Source: Synechococcus sp. MEDNS5
GTDB taxonomy: Bacteria; Cyanobacteriota; Cyanobacteriia; PCC-6307; Cyanobiaceae
Length of the DNA stretch: 64,000 nucleotides
Direction of reading: 5' to 3'
NCBI RefSeq assembly: GCF_014279875.1
Contig: NZ_CP047952.1
Span: 2,170,001-2,234,000 of the forward strand
Of the stretch, positions 1-9,052 are shown piece by piece (position 1 is the first letter of the stretch; the number at the start of each line of letters is the position of its first letter). Position numbers and translations under genes: made by a program. A model generated the notes under the pieces. It did no database searches and was not told the origin of the DNA. It saw nothing but the letters and a program-made list of their open reading frames with translations.

Positions 1-1077
1 GCAGGAAGTTCTCTGTTCATCCTTTTGGCGGCTCTCGCGATGGGCTTCATGGGTGGAGGGACTCCCAGCTTTGAATATTCCGTGCTGGCCCAGAAGGGAT
101 TCAGCACAAGTTTTCAGCTTCTCTGTTACGCGGGACTGTTAATCGCTTTCGGCGTCAAGCTACCGATTGTGCCTCTGCACACCTGGCTTCCAGACGCCCA
201 TGGTGAAGCCACAGCTCCGGTTCACATGTTGCTGGCAGGGATCCTGCTGAAAATGGGGGGCTACGCCTTGATGCGTTTCAACGCCGAAATGCTTCCGGAA
301 GCCCATGCACAGTTCGCACCGCTGCTGGTGGTCCTCGGGGTGGTCAACATCATTTACGCAGCGCTCACATCTTTCGCCCAGCGAAATCTCAAACGCAAGA
401 TTGCTTACAGCTCAATCAGTCACATGGGATTTGTGTTGATCGGCATCGGCAGCTTCAGCGCACTTGGTACCAGCGGGGCCATGCTTCAAATGATCAGCCA
501 CGGACTGATCGGCGCCAGCCTGTTCTTTCTTGTGGGCGCCACCTATGACCGCACCCACACCCTGCAGCTCGATGAGATGGGCGGTGTTGGGCAGAAGATG
601 CGCATCATGTTTGCGCTTTGGACCGTTTGCTCCCTTGCGTCTCTGGCTCTTCCCGGGATGAGTGGATTTGTGAGCGAACTGATGATCTTCACCGGATTCG
701 CCACCGATGAGGCTTACACCCTCACGTTCCGGATCGTGATCGACGGTCTGGCGGCAATTGGTGTGATCCTGACGCCGATCTACCTGTTGTCGATGTTGCG
801 GGAGATCTTCTTCGGCAAGGAAAACGTGCAGCTGGCCTCCAACACCAATCTGGTGGATGCAGAGCCTCGTGAGGTTTACATCATCGGCTGCTTGCTTGTG
901 CCGATTATCGGCATCGGTCTTTACCCACGCTTGATGACCGACAGTTACCGCACGGCGATCGAGGCACTCGTGGATCGTGATGTTGCAGCAATGGAAGCCA
1001 TCAGCCGACCCACCGCGCCGCTGATCAGAAATCCCTCCCTCGCTCCCGCTTTGCTGCAGGCCCCCAAACTTCCTTAG
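1..1077 (+). CDS. ndhD: NAD(P)H-quinone oxidoreductase subunit 4 (NdhD), 5'-truncated
   Basis: This is the C-terminal 358 residues of an NdhD-type antiporter-like subunit of NDH-1, which moves protons across the thylakoid membrane during cyclic and respiratory electron flow. The frame is open from base 1, so the true start lies outside the window; family members are usually above 500 residues. The conserved stretch [18 protein letters not shown] near the left end and several hydrophobic helices support the call. Marine cyanobacteria carry several ndhD paralogues, and the fragment alone does not say whether this copy serves respiration/cyclic flow (NdhD1 type) or CO2 uptake. The next gene, scpA, follows on the same strand after about 50 bases. 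Confidence 0.93.
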   Translation, partial: AGSSLFILLAALAMGFMGGGTPSFEYSVLAQKGFSTSFQLLCYAGLLIAFGVKLPIVPLHTWLPDAHGEATAPVHMLLAGILLKMGGYALMRFNAEMLPEAHAQFAPLLVVLGVVNIIYAALTSFAQRNLKRKIAYSSISHMGFVLIGIGSFSALGTSGAMLQMISHGLIGASLFFLVGATYDRTHTLQLDEMGGVGQKMRIMFALWTVCSLASLALPGMSGFVSELMIFTGFATDEAYTLTFRIVIDGLAAIGVILTPIYLLSMLREIFFGKENVQLASNTNLVDAEPREVYIIGCLLVPIIGIGLYPRLMTDSYRTAIEALVDRDVAAMEAISRPTAPLIRNPSLAPALLQAPKLP

Positions 1078-1130
1078 GACTGGCCCATCCCTTCCAGGAT
1101 CGGTACTTTTCAAGAAGTTGGTGATTGCTG

Positions 1131-2033
1131 GTGGCAGATGCCGCGCTGAATCCAAATGCTGATTCCGGCGCCAGGCTTGCCATTCGTCTGCTCCAGGATG
1201 CTGCGCAACGCGGCGATTTGGACCCCTGGGATGTGGATGTGATCGCGGTGGTTGATGGATTCCTCGACCAGCTCAAGCAGAGGATCGAGGTTCCCAGACG
1301 CATGGAGGCGGAGATCGCCAGTAGGGGAGGCAGCTATGAACGTGATCTGGCCGACAGCAGCGAAGCCTTTCTGGCCGCTTCTGTGCTGGTGAGCCTCAAG
1401 GCTGAAGTACTGGAAGCCCAGACCTTCCCACCTGAACCAGTGATTGAAGAGGCTTTCGATGCTGATTTTGGAGATCAGGGCTGGCTGGATCCGAGCTTCG
1501 ACCTCCCCAGACGGCCTGAAAAACATCTCCTGCGCCGCCCCGTAGCGCCTCCACCCCTACGCCGTCCGGTCACCCTGGGAGAGCTGATTGAACAGCTGGA
1601 GTCGATTGCTGAGCAGCTCGAGTCGGATGAGCTGGAGATGCGTCGACGACAACGACAGAAACGATTCTCCAATCGCGAAGCGATTGCTCAGGTGGCAGCT
1701 CTGGCCCATCGCGAGAAGCTTCCGGAAACCACCGCCGCACTAGGCCTGTTCCTGAACAACTGGGAACAGGCTCTGCAGTGGGTCAACTTCGAAACCCTCG
1801 TGGAGCGATGGGGCGACGCCGCGGCACCGGATCTCGACAAAGATCGTGTTGGTGTGTTCTGGGCCCTGCTGTTCCTATCGTCACAGGGCCAAGTCGAGTT
1901 AGAGCAATTCGGGGTTCTGCATGGTCCTATTCAGCTCAGACGGCTTCTGGCACCTGGAACCATGGCACAACTGCCCTTGACCAGCATCGACGTGCCAGAT
2001 GTCGTGCCGGCCAAAGCAGCGATAGCCGCCTAA
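1131..2033 (+). CDS. scpA: Segregation and condensation protein A (ScpA)
   Basis: ScpA is the kleisin subunit that bridges SMC ATPase heads in bacterial chromosome condensation. The N-terminus contains LAIRLLQDAAQRGDLDPWDV, which matches the ScpA start where the protein clamps the SMC neck. The C-terminal part has a small winged-helix-like region (VGVFWALLFLSSQGQVELEQ). The product is about 300 residues, usual for cyanobacterial ScpA. The start is uncertain: GTG at 1131 gives a protein beginning VADAALNP, and an in-frame TTG lies two codons upstream at 1125. No scpB or smc gene is in the window. Confidence 0.85.
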   Translation: MADAALNPNADSGARLAIRLLQDAAQRGDLDPWDVDVIAVVDGFLDQLKQRIEVPRRMEAEIASRGGSYERDLADSSEAFLAASVLVSLKAEVLEAQTFPPEPVIEEAFDADFGDQGWLDPSFDLPRRPEKHLLRRPVAPPPLRRPVTLGELIEQLESIAEQLESDELEMRRRQRQKRFSNREAIAQVAALAHREKLPETTAALGLFLNNWEQALQWVNFETLVERWGDAAAPDLDKDRVGVFWALLFLSSQGQVELEQFGVLHGPIQLRRLLAPGTMAQLPLTSIDVPDVVPAKAAIAA

Positions 2034-2079
2034 GCCCCCACTTAAGGTGGCCTTTCGATTCAAAAGCCGTGTAACGCCG

Positions 2080-3258
2080 ATGAAGGCGATGATCCTGGCC
2101 GCAGGCAGAGGAACAAGGGTTCAGCCGATCACCCACGTGATCCCCAAACCCATGATTCCGATCCTGCAGAAGCCGGTGATGGAATTCCTGCTCGAACTTC
2201 TTAAAGAGCATGGCTTCAAAGAAGTGATGGTGAATGTGTCTCACCTCGCTGAAGAAATCGAGAACTATTTCCGGGATGGGCAGCGCTTCGGCGTTGAAAT
2301 TGCTTATAGCTTCGAAGGAAGAATCGAAGATGGAGAGTTAATCGGTGATGCCCTCGGCTCAGCAGGCGGTCTGAAAAAAATCCAGGATTTTCAGAGATTT
2401 TTCGACGACACCTTTGTGGTGCTCTGCGGCGATGCCCTCATCGATCTTGATCTCACTGAGGCCGTGCGCCGCCACCGTGAGAAAGGAGCGATGGCCAGCT
2501 TGATCACCAAAAGAGTCCCGAAAGACCAGGTGAGCAGCTATGGCGTCGTGGTCAGTGATGACGAAGGTCAGATCAAAGCTTTCCAGGAAAAACCGAAGAT
2601 TGAGGAGGCCCTCAGCGACACGATCAACACCGGGATTTACCTGTTCGAGCCCGAGATCTTCGATCACATTCCATCAGGTCAATCGTTTGATATCGGTTCT
2701 GATCTCTTCCCCAAGCTGGTTGAAATTGGGGCCCCCTTCTATGCCTTGCCCATGGACTTCGAATGGGTCGATATTGGGAAGGTCCCCGATTACTGGCAGG
2801 CCATCCGCAGCGTGCTTCAGGGCGAAGTGCGTCAGGTGGGCATCCCCGGCAAACAGGTGCGTCCGGGAGTCTTTGCTGGTCTCAACGTCGCAGCCAACTG
2901 GGATCGGATCAATGTGCAGGGCCCGGTTTATGTGGGCGGAATGACCCGGATCGAAGACGGAGCCACCTTGATCGGTCCGTCCATGATTGGTCCCAGCTGC
3001 CATATCTGCGAAGGTGCCACGATCGACAATTCCATCATTTTTGACTACTCGAGAATTGGTGCCGGCGTGCAGCTGGTGGAGAAACTCGTGTTCGGTCGTT
3101 ACTGCGTCGGCCGCAACGGTGATCATTTCGACCTTCAGGAAGCTGCGCTCGACTGGCTGATCACGGATGCCCGTCGCCAAGACCTCGTGGAGCCCTCCCC
3201 CCAGCAAAAGGCCATGGCCGAACTGCTCGGCACCGATCTCACAGCACCGGCAAGCTGA
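2080..3258 (+). CDS. Sugar-nucleotide pyrophosphorylase, mannose-1-phosphate guanylyltransferase-like
   Basis: A nucleotidyltransferase of 392 residues that should couple a sugar 1-phosphate to an NTP for polysaccharide or lipid glycan synthesis. The N-terminus MKAMILAAGRGTRVQPIT carries the GxGTR nucleotide-binding loop, and KPMIPILQKPVMEF follows. VVLCGDALIDLDL is the metal-binding segment, and the C-terminal third has left-handed beta-helix hexapeptide-like repeats (GGMTRIEDGATLIGPSMIG). I chose ATG 2080 because the signature begins there; an in-frame ATG at 2047 would add 11 unlikely residues. The sugar and the nucleotide (GDP-mannose versus others) cannot be fixed from sequence alone. 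Its 3' end overlaps the convergent metF by 20 bases. Confidence 0.85.
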   Translation: MKAMILAAGRGTRVQPITHVIPKPMIPILQKPVMEFLLELLKEHGFKEVMVNVSHLAEEIENYFRDGQRFGVEIAYSFEGRIEDGELIGDALGSAGGLKKIQDFQRFFDDTFVVLCGDALIDLDLTEAVRRHREKGAMASLITKRVPKDQVSSYGVVVSDDEGQIKAFQEKPKIEEALSDTINTGIYLFEPEIFDHIPSGQSFDIGSDLFPKLVEIGAPFYALPMDFEWVDIGKVPDYWQAIRSVLQGEVRQVGIPGKQVRPGVFAGLNVAANWDRINVQGPVYVGGMTRIEDGATLIGPSMIGPSCHICEGATIDNSIIFDYSRIGAGVQLVEKLVFGRYCVGRNGDHFDLQEAALDWLITDARRQDLVEPSPQQKAMAELLGTDLTAPAS

Positions 3259-4132
3259 CCCCGGCACGGTCCAGCACCTCAGGAATGCGCTGTTCCGCTT
3301 TCACGGCCATCAGATGAACCCCCTGGGCGATTCCTGTGAACTGGCGCACCTGCTCAGCAGCGATGGCGATGCCTTCAACCATCGGATCCTTTGCCTTCTC
3401 CAAACGTTCAATCAAATGGTCGGGAATGCACGCACCAGGCACCATGCGATTGATAAATCGGGCATTACGGGCTGACTTGAGCAAAAACACCCCTGCAAGG
3501 ACTGGCAGCTCAAGGGGATCAGCAAGGTGCCTGCAGAACCTCTCAAGAGCACGAGGATCCATCACCATCTGCGTCTGCACGAATCGGGCACCTGCCTCAC
3601 GCTTGCGCGCGAGGCGACGCGACAGACCGGACCAGCTCGCGCAATGGGGATCAGCTGCCGTTCCGGCGAACAGATTGGTCGGACCGTCAGCAAGCCTTTC
3701 CTTGACGGGATCCTCACCACGATTGAAAGCACTCACCTGCTGCAGAAGCCGAACCGATTCCAGCTCGTGGACCGACCGCACTGACGATTGATCGCCCGCA
3801 CGCACCGGATCTCCCGTGAGGCAGAGCACATTGCGGATCCCCAGTGCATGGGCCCCCAGCAAGTCACCTTGAAGTGCGATGCGGTTGCGATCGCGTCCAG
3901 CCATCTGCAGAACGGGCTCCAAGCCCACATCGAGCAGCAAACGACACACCGCAAGGCTGCACATGCGCATCACCGCCCGGCTGCCATCAGTGACGTTGAT
4001 GGCGTGAACGCGACCGCGCAAGCACTCAGCCATGGCGATGGTGTGAGCAGGATCCCCTCCTCTCGGCGGCATGACCTCAGCAGTGATCGTGATAGAACCA
4101 GCCTCAAGGCTGCGCTGCAGCGCGGAACTCAA
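3239..4132 (-). CDS. metF: Methylenetetrahydrofolate reductase
   Basis: A 297-residue TIM-barrel flavoprotein that reduces 5,10-methylene-THF to 5-methyl-THF for methionine synthesis. The N-terminus has TAEVMPPRGGD, where the Glu matches the catalytic acid of the family's E(F)xPPR motif. AINVTDGSRAVMRM and LQMAGRDRNRIALQGDLLGA followed by NVLCLTGDPVRAGD are typical MetF segments. The size matches the short bacterial form without a regulatory domain. It is divergent from the pedR-like gene at 4221 and convergent with the sugar nucleotidyltransferase, overlapping it by 20 bases. Confidence 0.88.
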   Translation of the reverse strand: MSSALQRSLEAGSITITAEVMPPRGGDPAHTIAMAECLRGRVHAINVTDGSRAVMRMCSLAVCRLLLDVGLEPVLQMAGRDRNRIALQGDLLGAHALGIRNVLCLTGDPVRAGDQSSVRSVHELESVRLLQQVSAFNRGEDPVKERLADGPTNLFAGTAADPHCASWSGLSRRLARKREAGARFVQTQMVMDPRALERFCRHLADPLELPVLAGVFLLKSARNARFINRMVPGACIPDHLIERLEKAKDPMVEGIAIAAEQVRQFTGIAQGVHLMAVKAEQRIPEVLDRAGVSLPVL

Positions 4133-4184
4133 ACGAAGGAACGCTTCTGAGGGCCACTATGCAAGATCACCCTCTTCTGCGATG

Positions 4185-4202
4185 CCTAGGATGGAAGCTA
4201 GG
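4185..4202. promoter_or_regulatory. Short inverted repeat upstream of the pedR-like gene
   Basis: CCTAG and CTAGG arms flank an 8-base spacer, 18 bases before the first possible start of the pedR-like gene, in the 88-base divergent gap with metF. It could be an operator or chance; arms of 5 bases are weak evidence. No clear -35/-10 pair was recognised here. Confidence 0.2.
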
Positions 4203-4220
4203 TTGATCACAACGGTCACT

Positions 4221-4499
4221 ATGACCAGTGGCGAGGGAGCAAACGCAATGAATGTTTCCCTCTCCGCAAGGGAGCTAGAAATCATCGAACTCGTGGCGGT
4301 AGGTCTGACGAATCAAGAAATTGCTGAGCGACTGACCATCAGCAAACGCACCGTTGATAATCACGTGAGCAATGTGTTCACCAAAACCGGATCCAAGAAC
4401 CGGGTGGCCCTGCTCAACTGGGCGATGGATCATGGCAAGATCTGCCGCGATGGATTTAACTGCTGCTCGCTTCCGGAAGCATCAGACGACGCGCCCTGA
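4221..4499 (+). CDS. pedR: Small LuxR/GerE-type HTH regulator, PedR-like
   Basis: A 92-residue protein that is almost entirely a LuxR-type DNA-binding domain: LSARELEIIELVAVGLTNQE, then AERLTISKRTVDNHVSNVF. Cyanobacterial PedR is a receiver-less LuxR protein whose activity follows photosynthetic electron transport through thioredoxin and a cysteine near residue 80. This protein has Cys75, Cys81 and Cys82 in the tail (NCCSLP), consistent with that type. The start may instead be ATG 4248, which has a good Shine-Dalgarno sequence (GAGGGAG) before it and gives 83 residues. The 3' end overlaps a possible small gene on the opposite strand. Confidence 0.75.
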   Translation: MTSGEGANAMNVSLSARELEIIELVAVGLTNQEIAERLTISKRTVDNHVSNVFTKTGSKNRVALLNWAMDHGKICRDGFNCCSLPEASDDAP

Positions 4500-4641
4500 C
4501 TGCCAGCGGCAAAGGCACGGGCAAATCGAGCATCGAACAGTGCGTCAGAGAGAGGTCAAAGAGGTCGGCATAGGCGATGCATGCCTCGCGATCGAGACCG
4601 ATGAATCGCAGTATCCCCTCATGGTCATAGAGGCCGTGCAC
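4456..4641 (-). CDS. Small conserved-looking hypothetical protein
   Basis: A 61-residue open frame starting with GTG and reading MHGLYDHEGILRFIGLDREA, followed by an acidic/hydrophobic stretch and LPVPLPLAVRARRL. The composition is protein-like rather than the His/Arg-rich pattern of antisense shadows. It lies about 70 bases downstream of the CYTH gene on the same strand, as the possible last gene of the long minus-strand block. Its 3' 44 bases overlap the end of pedR on the other strand. I do not recognise a domain. The frame is open only a few codons further upstream before a TAG. Confidence 0.45.
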   Translation of the reverse strand: MHGLYDHEGILRFIGLDREACIAYADLFDLSLTHCSMLDLPVPLPLAVRARRLMLPEASSS

Positions 4642-4710
4642 GGAGGCACCTTCACGTTTCCTGAGAGAAATCTAAAGGAAAGCTGAAGGGGTCTTCAAGG
4701 GTGTTTGGAC

Positions 4711-5220
4711 TCATTCAAAGCTGCCCAAGCCGTAGCGAGCTCTGGCCTCCTCAGGCCATGCCGCAATCGGAGCAATAGCCAGGGCCGCATTGCTCCAGCG
4801 ACTATCACCTGTCACTTCCTGGCCACACCACGAAGGCAGCTCAAGAGGAGCATCATCGCTTTCCAACTCCACCTCAGCGAGAACAAGAGGCGCATTGTCA
4901 CCCTCAAAGCAATCCACAACCCACTCACCACCGGTGAGTGAGAGGGGGTAACGGGTCTTGATCAGACGATGGGGTGCCAGATCCCAGAGCGCCTCGGCAT
5001 CGGTGGTTGGAAGGGGATATTCGAACTCATGGCGAGCAATCCCTGAAGCAGGTGCTTTGAGCGTTAACCAAGCCTCGCCATCAGCACGCAAGCGCATCCG
5101 CACGGTGACGCCATCCTTGGAAGCCGTCAGATAGCCCTGCTTCAAGTACTCAGGGGCTCCAGCCAACGCACACCAGGCAGAACCGGTCACCAGAAAACGT
5201 CGTTCGATCTCTAGGGGCAT
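4711..5220 (-). CDS. CYTH-domain protein (triphosphate tunnel metalloenzyme family)
   Basis: A 169-residue protein opening with MPLEIERRFLV, the CYTH signature ExExK with Arg in place of the last Lys. Further alternating charged beta-strand segments (VTVRMRLRADGEAWLTLKAP, GEWVVDCFEG, LVLAEVELESDD) match the eight-stranded tunnel fold that holds triphosphate and metal. Family members hydrolyse tripolyphosphate or other triphosphates; the substrate here is unknown. I chose ATG 5220 because the motif begins there, although the frame is open to 5364 inside nadK. It starts 9 bases after the nadK stop, so it is probably co-transcribed with nadK and the ndh genes. Confidence 0.8.
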   Translation of the reverse strand: MPLEIERRFLVTGSAWCALAGAPEYLKQGYLTASKDGVTVRMRLRADGEAWLTLKAPASGIARHEFEYPLPTTDAEALWDLAPHRLIKTRYPLSLTGGEWVVDCFEGDNAPLVLAEVELESDDAPLELPSWCGQEVTGDSRWSNAALAIAPIAAWPEEARARYGLGSFE

Positions 5221-5228
5221 CAGTGGTT

Positions 5229-6170
5229 TCAGTTCGGCGACGGCATGCTGTCGATCAAACTGCCCGCCCAATGCAGTTTGCGAGACAAGGTGCGGTAATA
5301 GGAAGGATTCTGCTCCAGCTGGACCATCAAGGCGTAATGGGGAGCCCGCTGAATCACACAGCATTCACCAGGTGCCAGCACTTCCCCAGCGGCACCGTCT
5401 TTCCAGAGTTTCACCTGGCGGTGGGGATCCCCGAGCGGCCAGATCACCAAACGCGAACGCGGCGGCAGCACAATGGGCCGGCTGGACAGGCTCATCGGAC
5501 AAATAGCACTGATGATGATGGCATCAATCCCAGGGTGAAGAATGGGACCACCAGCAGCCATGGCATAACCGGTGGACCCGGTGGGTGTGGCCAGGATCAA
5601 TCCATCACCTCTCACCTGATCCACCACCTCTCCATCGATCTCCAGTTCCAATGTGCACGTTGGAGCAAGATCCTCGCGATAGGGGCGCAGATAGATGTCA
5701 TTGAGAGCCCAGTGCCTTTCCTCCACGGACGAATCGTCCGGAAGCATTCCAGAGACCGGGCATGTCAGGGCATCAGCCCGATGGACCACGGCCTGAAGCA
5801 TCATCCGTCGCTCCATGGCGAAATGATCCTCGAGAACCCGGGTCCAGAGCGTCTCGCTATGCAGAAGACCGGGCTCATGGGTCAGAAATCCCAGATGGCC
5901 ACCAACGTTGAAGCAGAGGATGGGAACATCCAGCACAGCCAGGTGTCTCGCGGCGCCAAGAACAGTGCCATCGCCGCCGAGCACAACGGCCAAATCGGGG
6001 AGCTCAGGCTCAGAGGCGAGGAGACCTGGGAAGGGATCGGCCATGAGTCCACTCATGGCGATCGCCACGGAGACACCCAGCGACTCCAGCTGGGATGCAC
6101 ACGCTTTTGCTTCTTTCAGAGCGAGCGGACTATCAGCTCTATAGATCAGCCAAACCCGTTGCAGCTGCAT
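5229..6170 (-). CDS. nadK: NAD kinase
   Basis: A 313-residue enzyme that phosphorylates NAD to NADP. The family GGDG motif is at residues 65-68 ([16 protein letters not shown]), followed by [14 protein letters not shown] and the nucleotide-binding [20 protein letters not shown] near residue 210. Length and motif order fit bacterial NadK. It starts 15 bases after ndhE and precedes a CYTH gene by 9 bases, so NADP supply appears to be transcribed together with NDH-1 subunits. Confidence 0.93.
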   Translation of the reverse strand: MQLQRVWLIYRADSPLALKEAKACASQLESLGVSVAIAMSGLMADPFPGLLASEPELPDLAVVLGGDGTVLGAARHLAVLDVPILCFNVGGHLGFLTHEPGLLHSETLWTRVLEDHFAMERRMMLQAVVHRADALTCPVSGMLPDDSSVEERHWALNDIYLRPYREDLAPTCTLELEIDGEVVDQVRGDGLILATPTGSTGYAMAAGGPILHPGIDAIIISAICPMSLSSRPIVLPPRSRLVIWPLGDPHRQVKLWKDGAAGEVLAPGECCVIQRAPHYALMVQLEQNPSYYRTLSRKLHWAGSLIDSMPSPN

Positions 6171-6185
6171 GTTGGGGGCGCTGCC

Positions 6186-6518
6186 CTACCAGCGCAGAAG
6201 GTTGAAACGTTCCATATCCACTGTGACGCGATTGCGATACAGCGACAAAAGAATGGCCAAACCGACTGCAGCCTCGGCCGCAGCCACAGTGATCACGAAC
6301 ACCGAAAACACCTGTCCTCGAATCAACTGTCCATCCACGTAGGAAGAGAACGCCATGAGGTTGATGTTCACCGCATTGAGCATCAACTCGATACTCATGA
6401 GCACGCGAACAGCATTACGACTATTGATCAGCCCCCAAACCCCTGTGCAGAACAGAACTGCTGCGACAAGGAGATACGCCTCGAGGGGAACGGAACCGGA
6501 AAGCAGCTCAGAAGCCAT
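6186..6518 (-). CDS. ndhE: NAD(P)H-quinone oxidoreductase subunit 4L (NdhE)
   Basis: A 110-residue, three-helix subunit of the NDH-1 membrane arm (NuoK homologue). The segments [20 protein letters not shown] and [20 protein letters not shown] are characteristic, with the conserved membrane glutamates in IELMLN and AAAEAAVG. It lies between ndhG (21 bases upstream) and nadK (15 bases downstream). Confidence 0.95.
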   Translation of the reverse strand: MASELLSGSVPLEAYLLVAAVLFCTGVWGLINSRNAVRVLMSIELMLNAVNINLMAFSSYVDGQLIRGQVFSVFVITVAAAEAAVGLAILLSLYRNRVTVDMERFNLLRW

Positions 6519-6539
6519 TGGGAAGAAGGGAAGAGGACA

Positions 6540-7139
6540 TCAGGCGGGTGGCTGATCCACCAGCAAAGGCGTGCGCGCCTTTTCAATCAAACCTTGATCA
6601 ACAGCTTCACCAGTTCCAGGATCCACTGCCTGAACATCACGCCGGGCCAGCACGATGGCCCCGATCATGGCCATCAGAAGCAGCACGGACGCCAGCTCGA
6701 AGGGAAGCAGGTAATCGGTGAAGAGATGCTCACCAATGCGGATCGTTGCCCCTTCGCCGATCGGTTCTGGCCCCTCAGCCCAGGGCGTGGTGAGAACCAC
6801 ACGGGTGAGAAGAACAAACAGGCCTGCACAGACCCCACCTGAGAGAAGACGCCGGACCGCAATCCCAGGGATCGGAGCAAGATCCTCGCGCTTGTTGACC
6901 AGCATGATCGCAAACAGGATCAGAACATTGACAGCTCCGACGTAGACCAGCACCTGAGCGGCAGCCACGAAGCTGGCATTGAGAAGCAAGTAGAGGCCAG
7001 CGACAGCAAGGAAGACGCCACCCAGCAAGAAAGCCGAATACACAATGTTGCTGAGGAGCACCACACCGAGGGCTCCCAGAACGATGACCGCGCTGAGAAC
7101 AAGAAAGCTGATCAGCTGCGTTGACGCTGCGATCGTCAT
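6540..7139 (-). CDS. ndhG: NAD(P)H-quinone oxidoreductase subunit 6 (NdhG)
   Basis: A 199-residue membrane subunit of NDH-1 (NuoJ homologue) with about five hydrophobic helices. [20 protein letters not shown] and the [20 protein letters not shown] segment with its conserved Tyr-Val-Gly-Ala are diagnostic. The ATG overlaps the ndhI stop codon region by 4 bases, indicating translational coupling within ndhA-I-G-E. Confidence 0.95.
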   Translation of the reverse strand: MTIAASTQLISFLVLSAVIVLGALGVVLLSNIVYSAFLLGGVFLAVAGLYLLLNASFVAAAQVLVYVGAVNVLILFAIMLVNKREDLAPIPGIAVRRLLSGGVCAGLFVLLTRVVLTTPWAEGPEPIGEGATIRIGEHLFTDYLLPFELASVLLLMAMIGAIVLARRDVQAVDPGTGEAVDQGLIEKARTPLLVDQPPA

Positions 7140-7792
7140 TCAGCGCTCCCCTTGCTGTTGGTGGATGATGAGGCTGATTCTCCCTCATCGCCCGCTGCGT
7201 CACCAGCGCTCTGTTTCAGTGAAGCCAGAACCTGGTCGGGCCGCTGACCTGCCCGTGGACGGGCTGGGTCGACCCCATGGGGATGGACTTCACCGGCCGG
7301 AAGATACGCCAGTTCCCTGAGGGGTTGTACGGCGGGATCAGTGGTCACACTGGTGGGTAAGCGTCCCAAAGCCACGTTGTCGAAGTTGAGGCTGTGGCGA
7401 TCGAATGCAGCCAGCTCGTACTCCTCGGTCATCGACAGACAGTTGGTGGGGCAGTACTCCACGCAATTGCCGCAAAAAATGCAGACTCCAAAATCAATGG
7501 AATAGTTCCGCAACTCTTTTTTCTTGGTCTCCTTGTTCATCACCCAGTCCACCACTGGCAGGTTGATGGGACACACCCGAACACAAACCTCGCAGGCGAT
7601 GCACTTGTCGAATTCGTAGTGAATCCGTCCGCGGTAGCGCTCTGAAGGAATCAGCTTCTCGTAGGGGTACTGCACCGTCACTGGACGGCGCTTCATGTGA
7701 TCGAAGGTGACAGCCAGGCCTTGGGTGAGGTTGCGCGCTGCGTCAACGGCGTCGCGGGTGTAGTCACCAACCTGTTTGAGAAAACCGAACAT
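7136..7792 (-). CDS. ndhI: NAD(P)H-quinone oxidoreductase iron-sulfur subunit (NdhI)
   Basis: A 218-residue protein with two 4Fe-4S ferredoxin motifs, [12 protein letters not shown] and [12 protein letters not shown], which carry electrons in the NDH-1 peripheral arm toward plastoquinone. The N-terminal helix region ([20 protein letters not shown]) matches cyanobacterial and plastid NdhI. The C-terminal 40 residues ([16 protein letters not shown]) are acidic and Ser-rich, a low-complexity tail that varies in the family. It sits 81 bases downstream of ndhA and overlaps ndhG by 4 bases. Confidence 0.95.
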   Translation of the reverse strand: MFGFLKQVGDYTRDAVDAARNLTQGLAVTFDHMKRRPVTVQYPYEKLIPSERYRGRIHYEFDKCIACEVCVRVCPINLPVVDWVMNKETKKKELRNYSIDFGVCIFCGNCVEYCPTNCLSMTEEYELAAFDRHSLNFDNVALGRLPTSVTTDPAVQPLRELAYLPAGEVHPHGVDPARPRAGQRPDQVLASLKQSAGDAAGDEGESASSSTNSKGSAE

Positions 7793-7873
7793 TGGCTGAG
7801 ATCAGGTAAGGAGCGGACTATCGAGAGGAAACCAGAGCGTCATGATGACGACGACTGAATGAAAGTGGCGTGT

Positions 7874-9028
7874 TCACCCACCGAAAGCAACGGGGAATGC
7901 CAGCTTGAGAGCCGCGGTGACCAGCAGGTTCACCAAAGCCAGGGGAAGCAGAAATTTCCAGCCGAGATCCAAAAGCTGGTCAATGCGCACCCGGGGCGTG
8001 GTCCAGCGCAACAGGATGGCGATGAACACCAGCAGGTAGGCCTTCAGCACGGTCATCACGATGCCTGTCGCGCCTGTGATCACCTGAACGAGCGGAGCAT
8101 CAACAGACTGCCCCAACCAACCGGCGAGCCATTCCACAGGCACCGGAAATCCCCAGCCACCGAGATACAGCACCGAGACCAGGAGAGCCGACAACACAAG
8201 GTTGATGTAGCTGCCCAGATAAAACAGGGCGAATTTCATGCCGGCGTATTCGGTCTGATAACCAGCGACCAGTTCCTCCTCAGCTTCAGGGAGGTCGAAG
8301 GGCAGTCGTTCACACTCAGCCAGGGCACAGATCCAGAAGATCAGAAAACCCACCGGTTGGCGCCAGATGTTCCAGCTCAGAATTCCAGCTCCTGTCTGCT
8401 GGCTGACAATGTCAACAGTGCTGAGAGAATTGCTCATCATCACCACCGCAAGCACCGCAAGGGCGAGCGGGATTTCGTAGCTGATCGACTGGGCTGCAGC
8501 CCTGAGTCCACCCAGAAGGGAGTACTTGTTATTGGATGCATAACCACTCATCAGCAGTCCGATGGGCTGAACGCTGCTGAGGGAGATCCACAGAAAGATG
8601 CCAACGCCCACATTGCTGATCAGCAGGTTCTGTCCAAAGGGAACGATCAACCAGGACAGGATCACCGGCACCACAACGAGCACGGGGCCAAGCGTGAAGA
8701 GAAGCCCATCAGCCCTGGCCGGGATGATGTCTTCTTTCACTAGAAGCTTGAGGCCATCAGCAAGGGGCTGAAGAACGCCAAGGGCTCCGGCGTACTCGGG
8801 CCCGATGCGCTGCTGAACAGCGGCAGAGATCTTGCGTTCCAACCAGACCGTGACCAGCACACCAACCACTGCTGCCACAAGCACCAGCAGCATGGGTAAC
8901 GGCAACCAAATCAATCGGGCCGCTTGATCGGAGAGACCAAAGCCCTCCAGGGTCTGACTGAAGCTCTGTTCGAGATCCAGACCGGGACTGACAAGAGCCG
9001 GTGCATTGGTGGCAAAGAAAGTCACCAT
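7874..9028 (-). CDS. ndhA: NAD(P)H-quinone oxidoreductase subunit 1 (NdhA)
   Basis: A 384-residue membrane subunit of NDH-1 (NuoH homologue) at the quinone-binding junction of the two arms. Conserved segments include [40 protein letters not shown] and [20 protein letters not shown], which carry the charged residues of the quinone chamber. It is first of the ndhA-I-G-E run and follows gltA by 24 bases on the same strand. Confidence 0.96.
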   Translation of the reverse strand: MVTFFATNAPALVSPGLDLEQSFSQTLEGFGLSDQAARLIWLPLPMLLVLVAAVVGVLVTVWLERKISAAVQQRIGPEYAGALGVLQPLADGLKLLVKEDIIPARADGLLFTLGPVLVVVPVILSWLIVPFGQNLLISNVGVGIFLWISLSSVQPIGLLMSGYASNNKYSLLGGLRAAAQSISYEIPLALAVLAVVMMSNSLSTVDIVSQQTGAGILSWNIWRQPVGFLIFWICALAECERLPFDLPEAEEELVAGYQTEYAGMKFALFYLGSYINLVLSALLVSVLYLGGWGFPVPVEWLAGWLGQSVDAPLVQVITGATGIVMTVLKAYLLVFIAILLRWTTPRVRIDQLLDLGWKFLLPLALVNLLVTAALKLAFPVAFGG

Positions 9029-9052
9029 GAACTGAGGATTGATGAGTGCAAC

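Noticed and set aside
5223-6842. 539-codon open frame on the plus strand
   Set aside because: It is antisense to nadK, ndhE and part of ndhG, crosses their boundaries and is rich in His, Gln and Asn, as expected from a shadow of high-G+C coding DNA.
7838-7850. 13-base palindrome CGTCATGATGACG between ndhA and ndhI
   Set aside because: It is short, without a T-run or a match to a known operator, and within an operon. It may be chance.
7859-8743. 294-codon plus-strand frame
   Set aside because: It is antisense to ndhA and has shadow-like His/Gln-rich composition.
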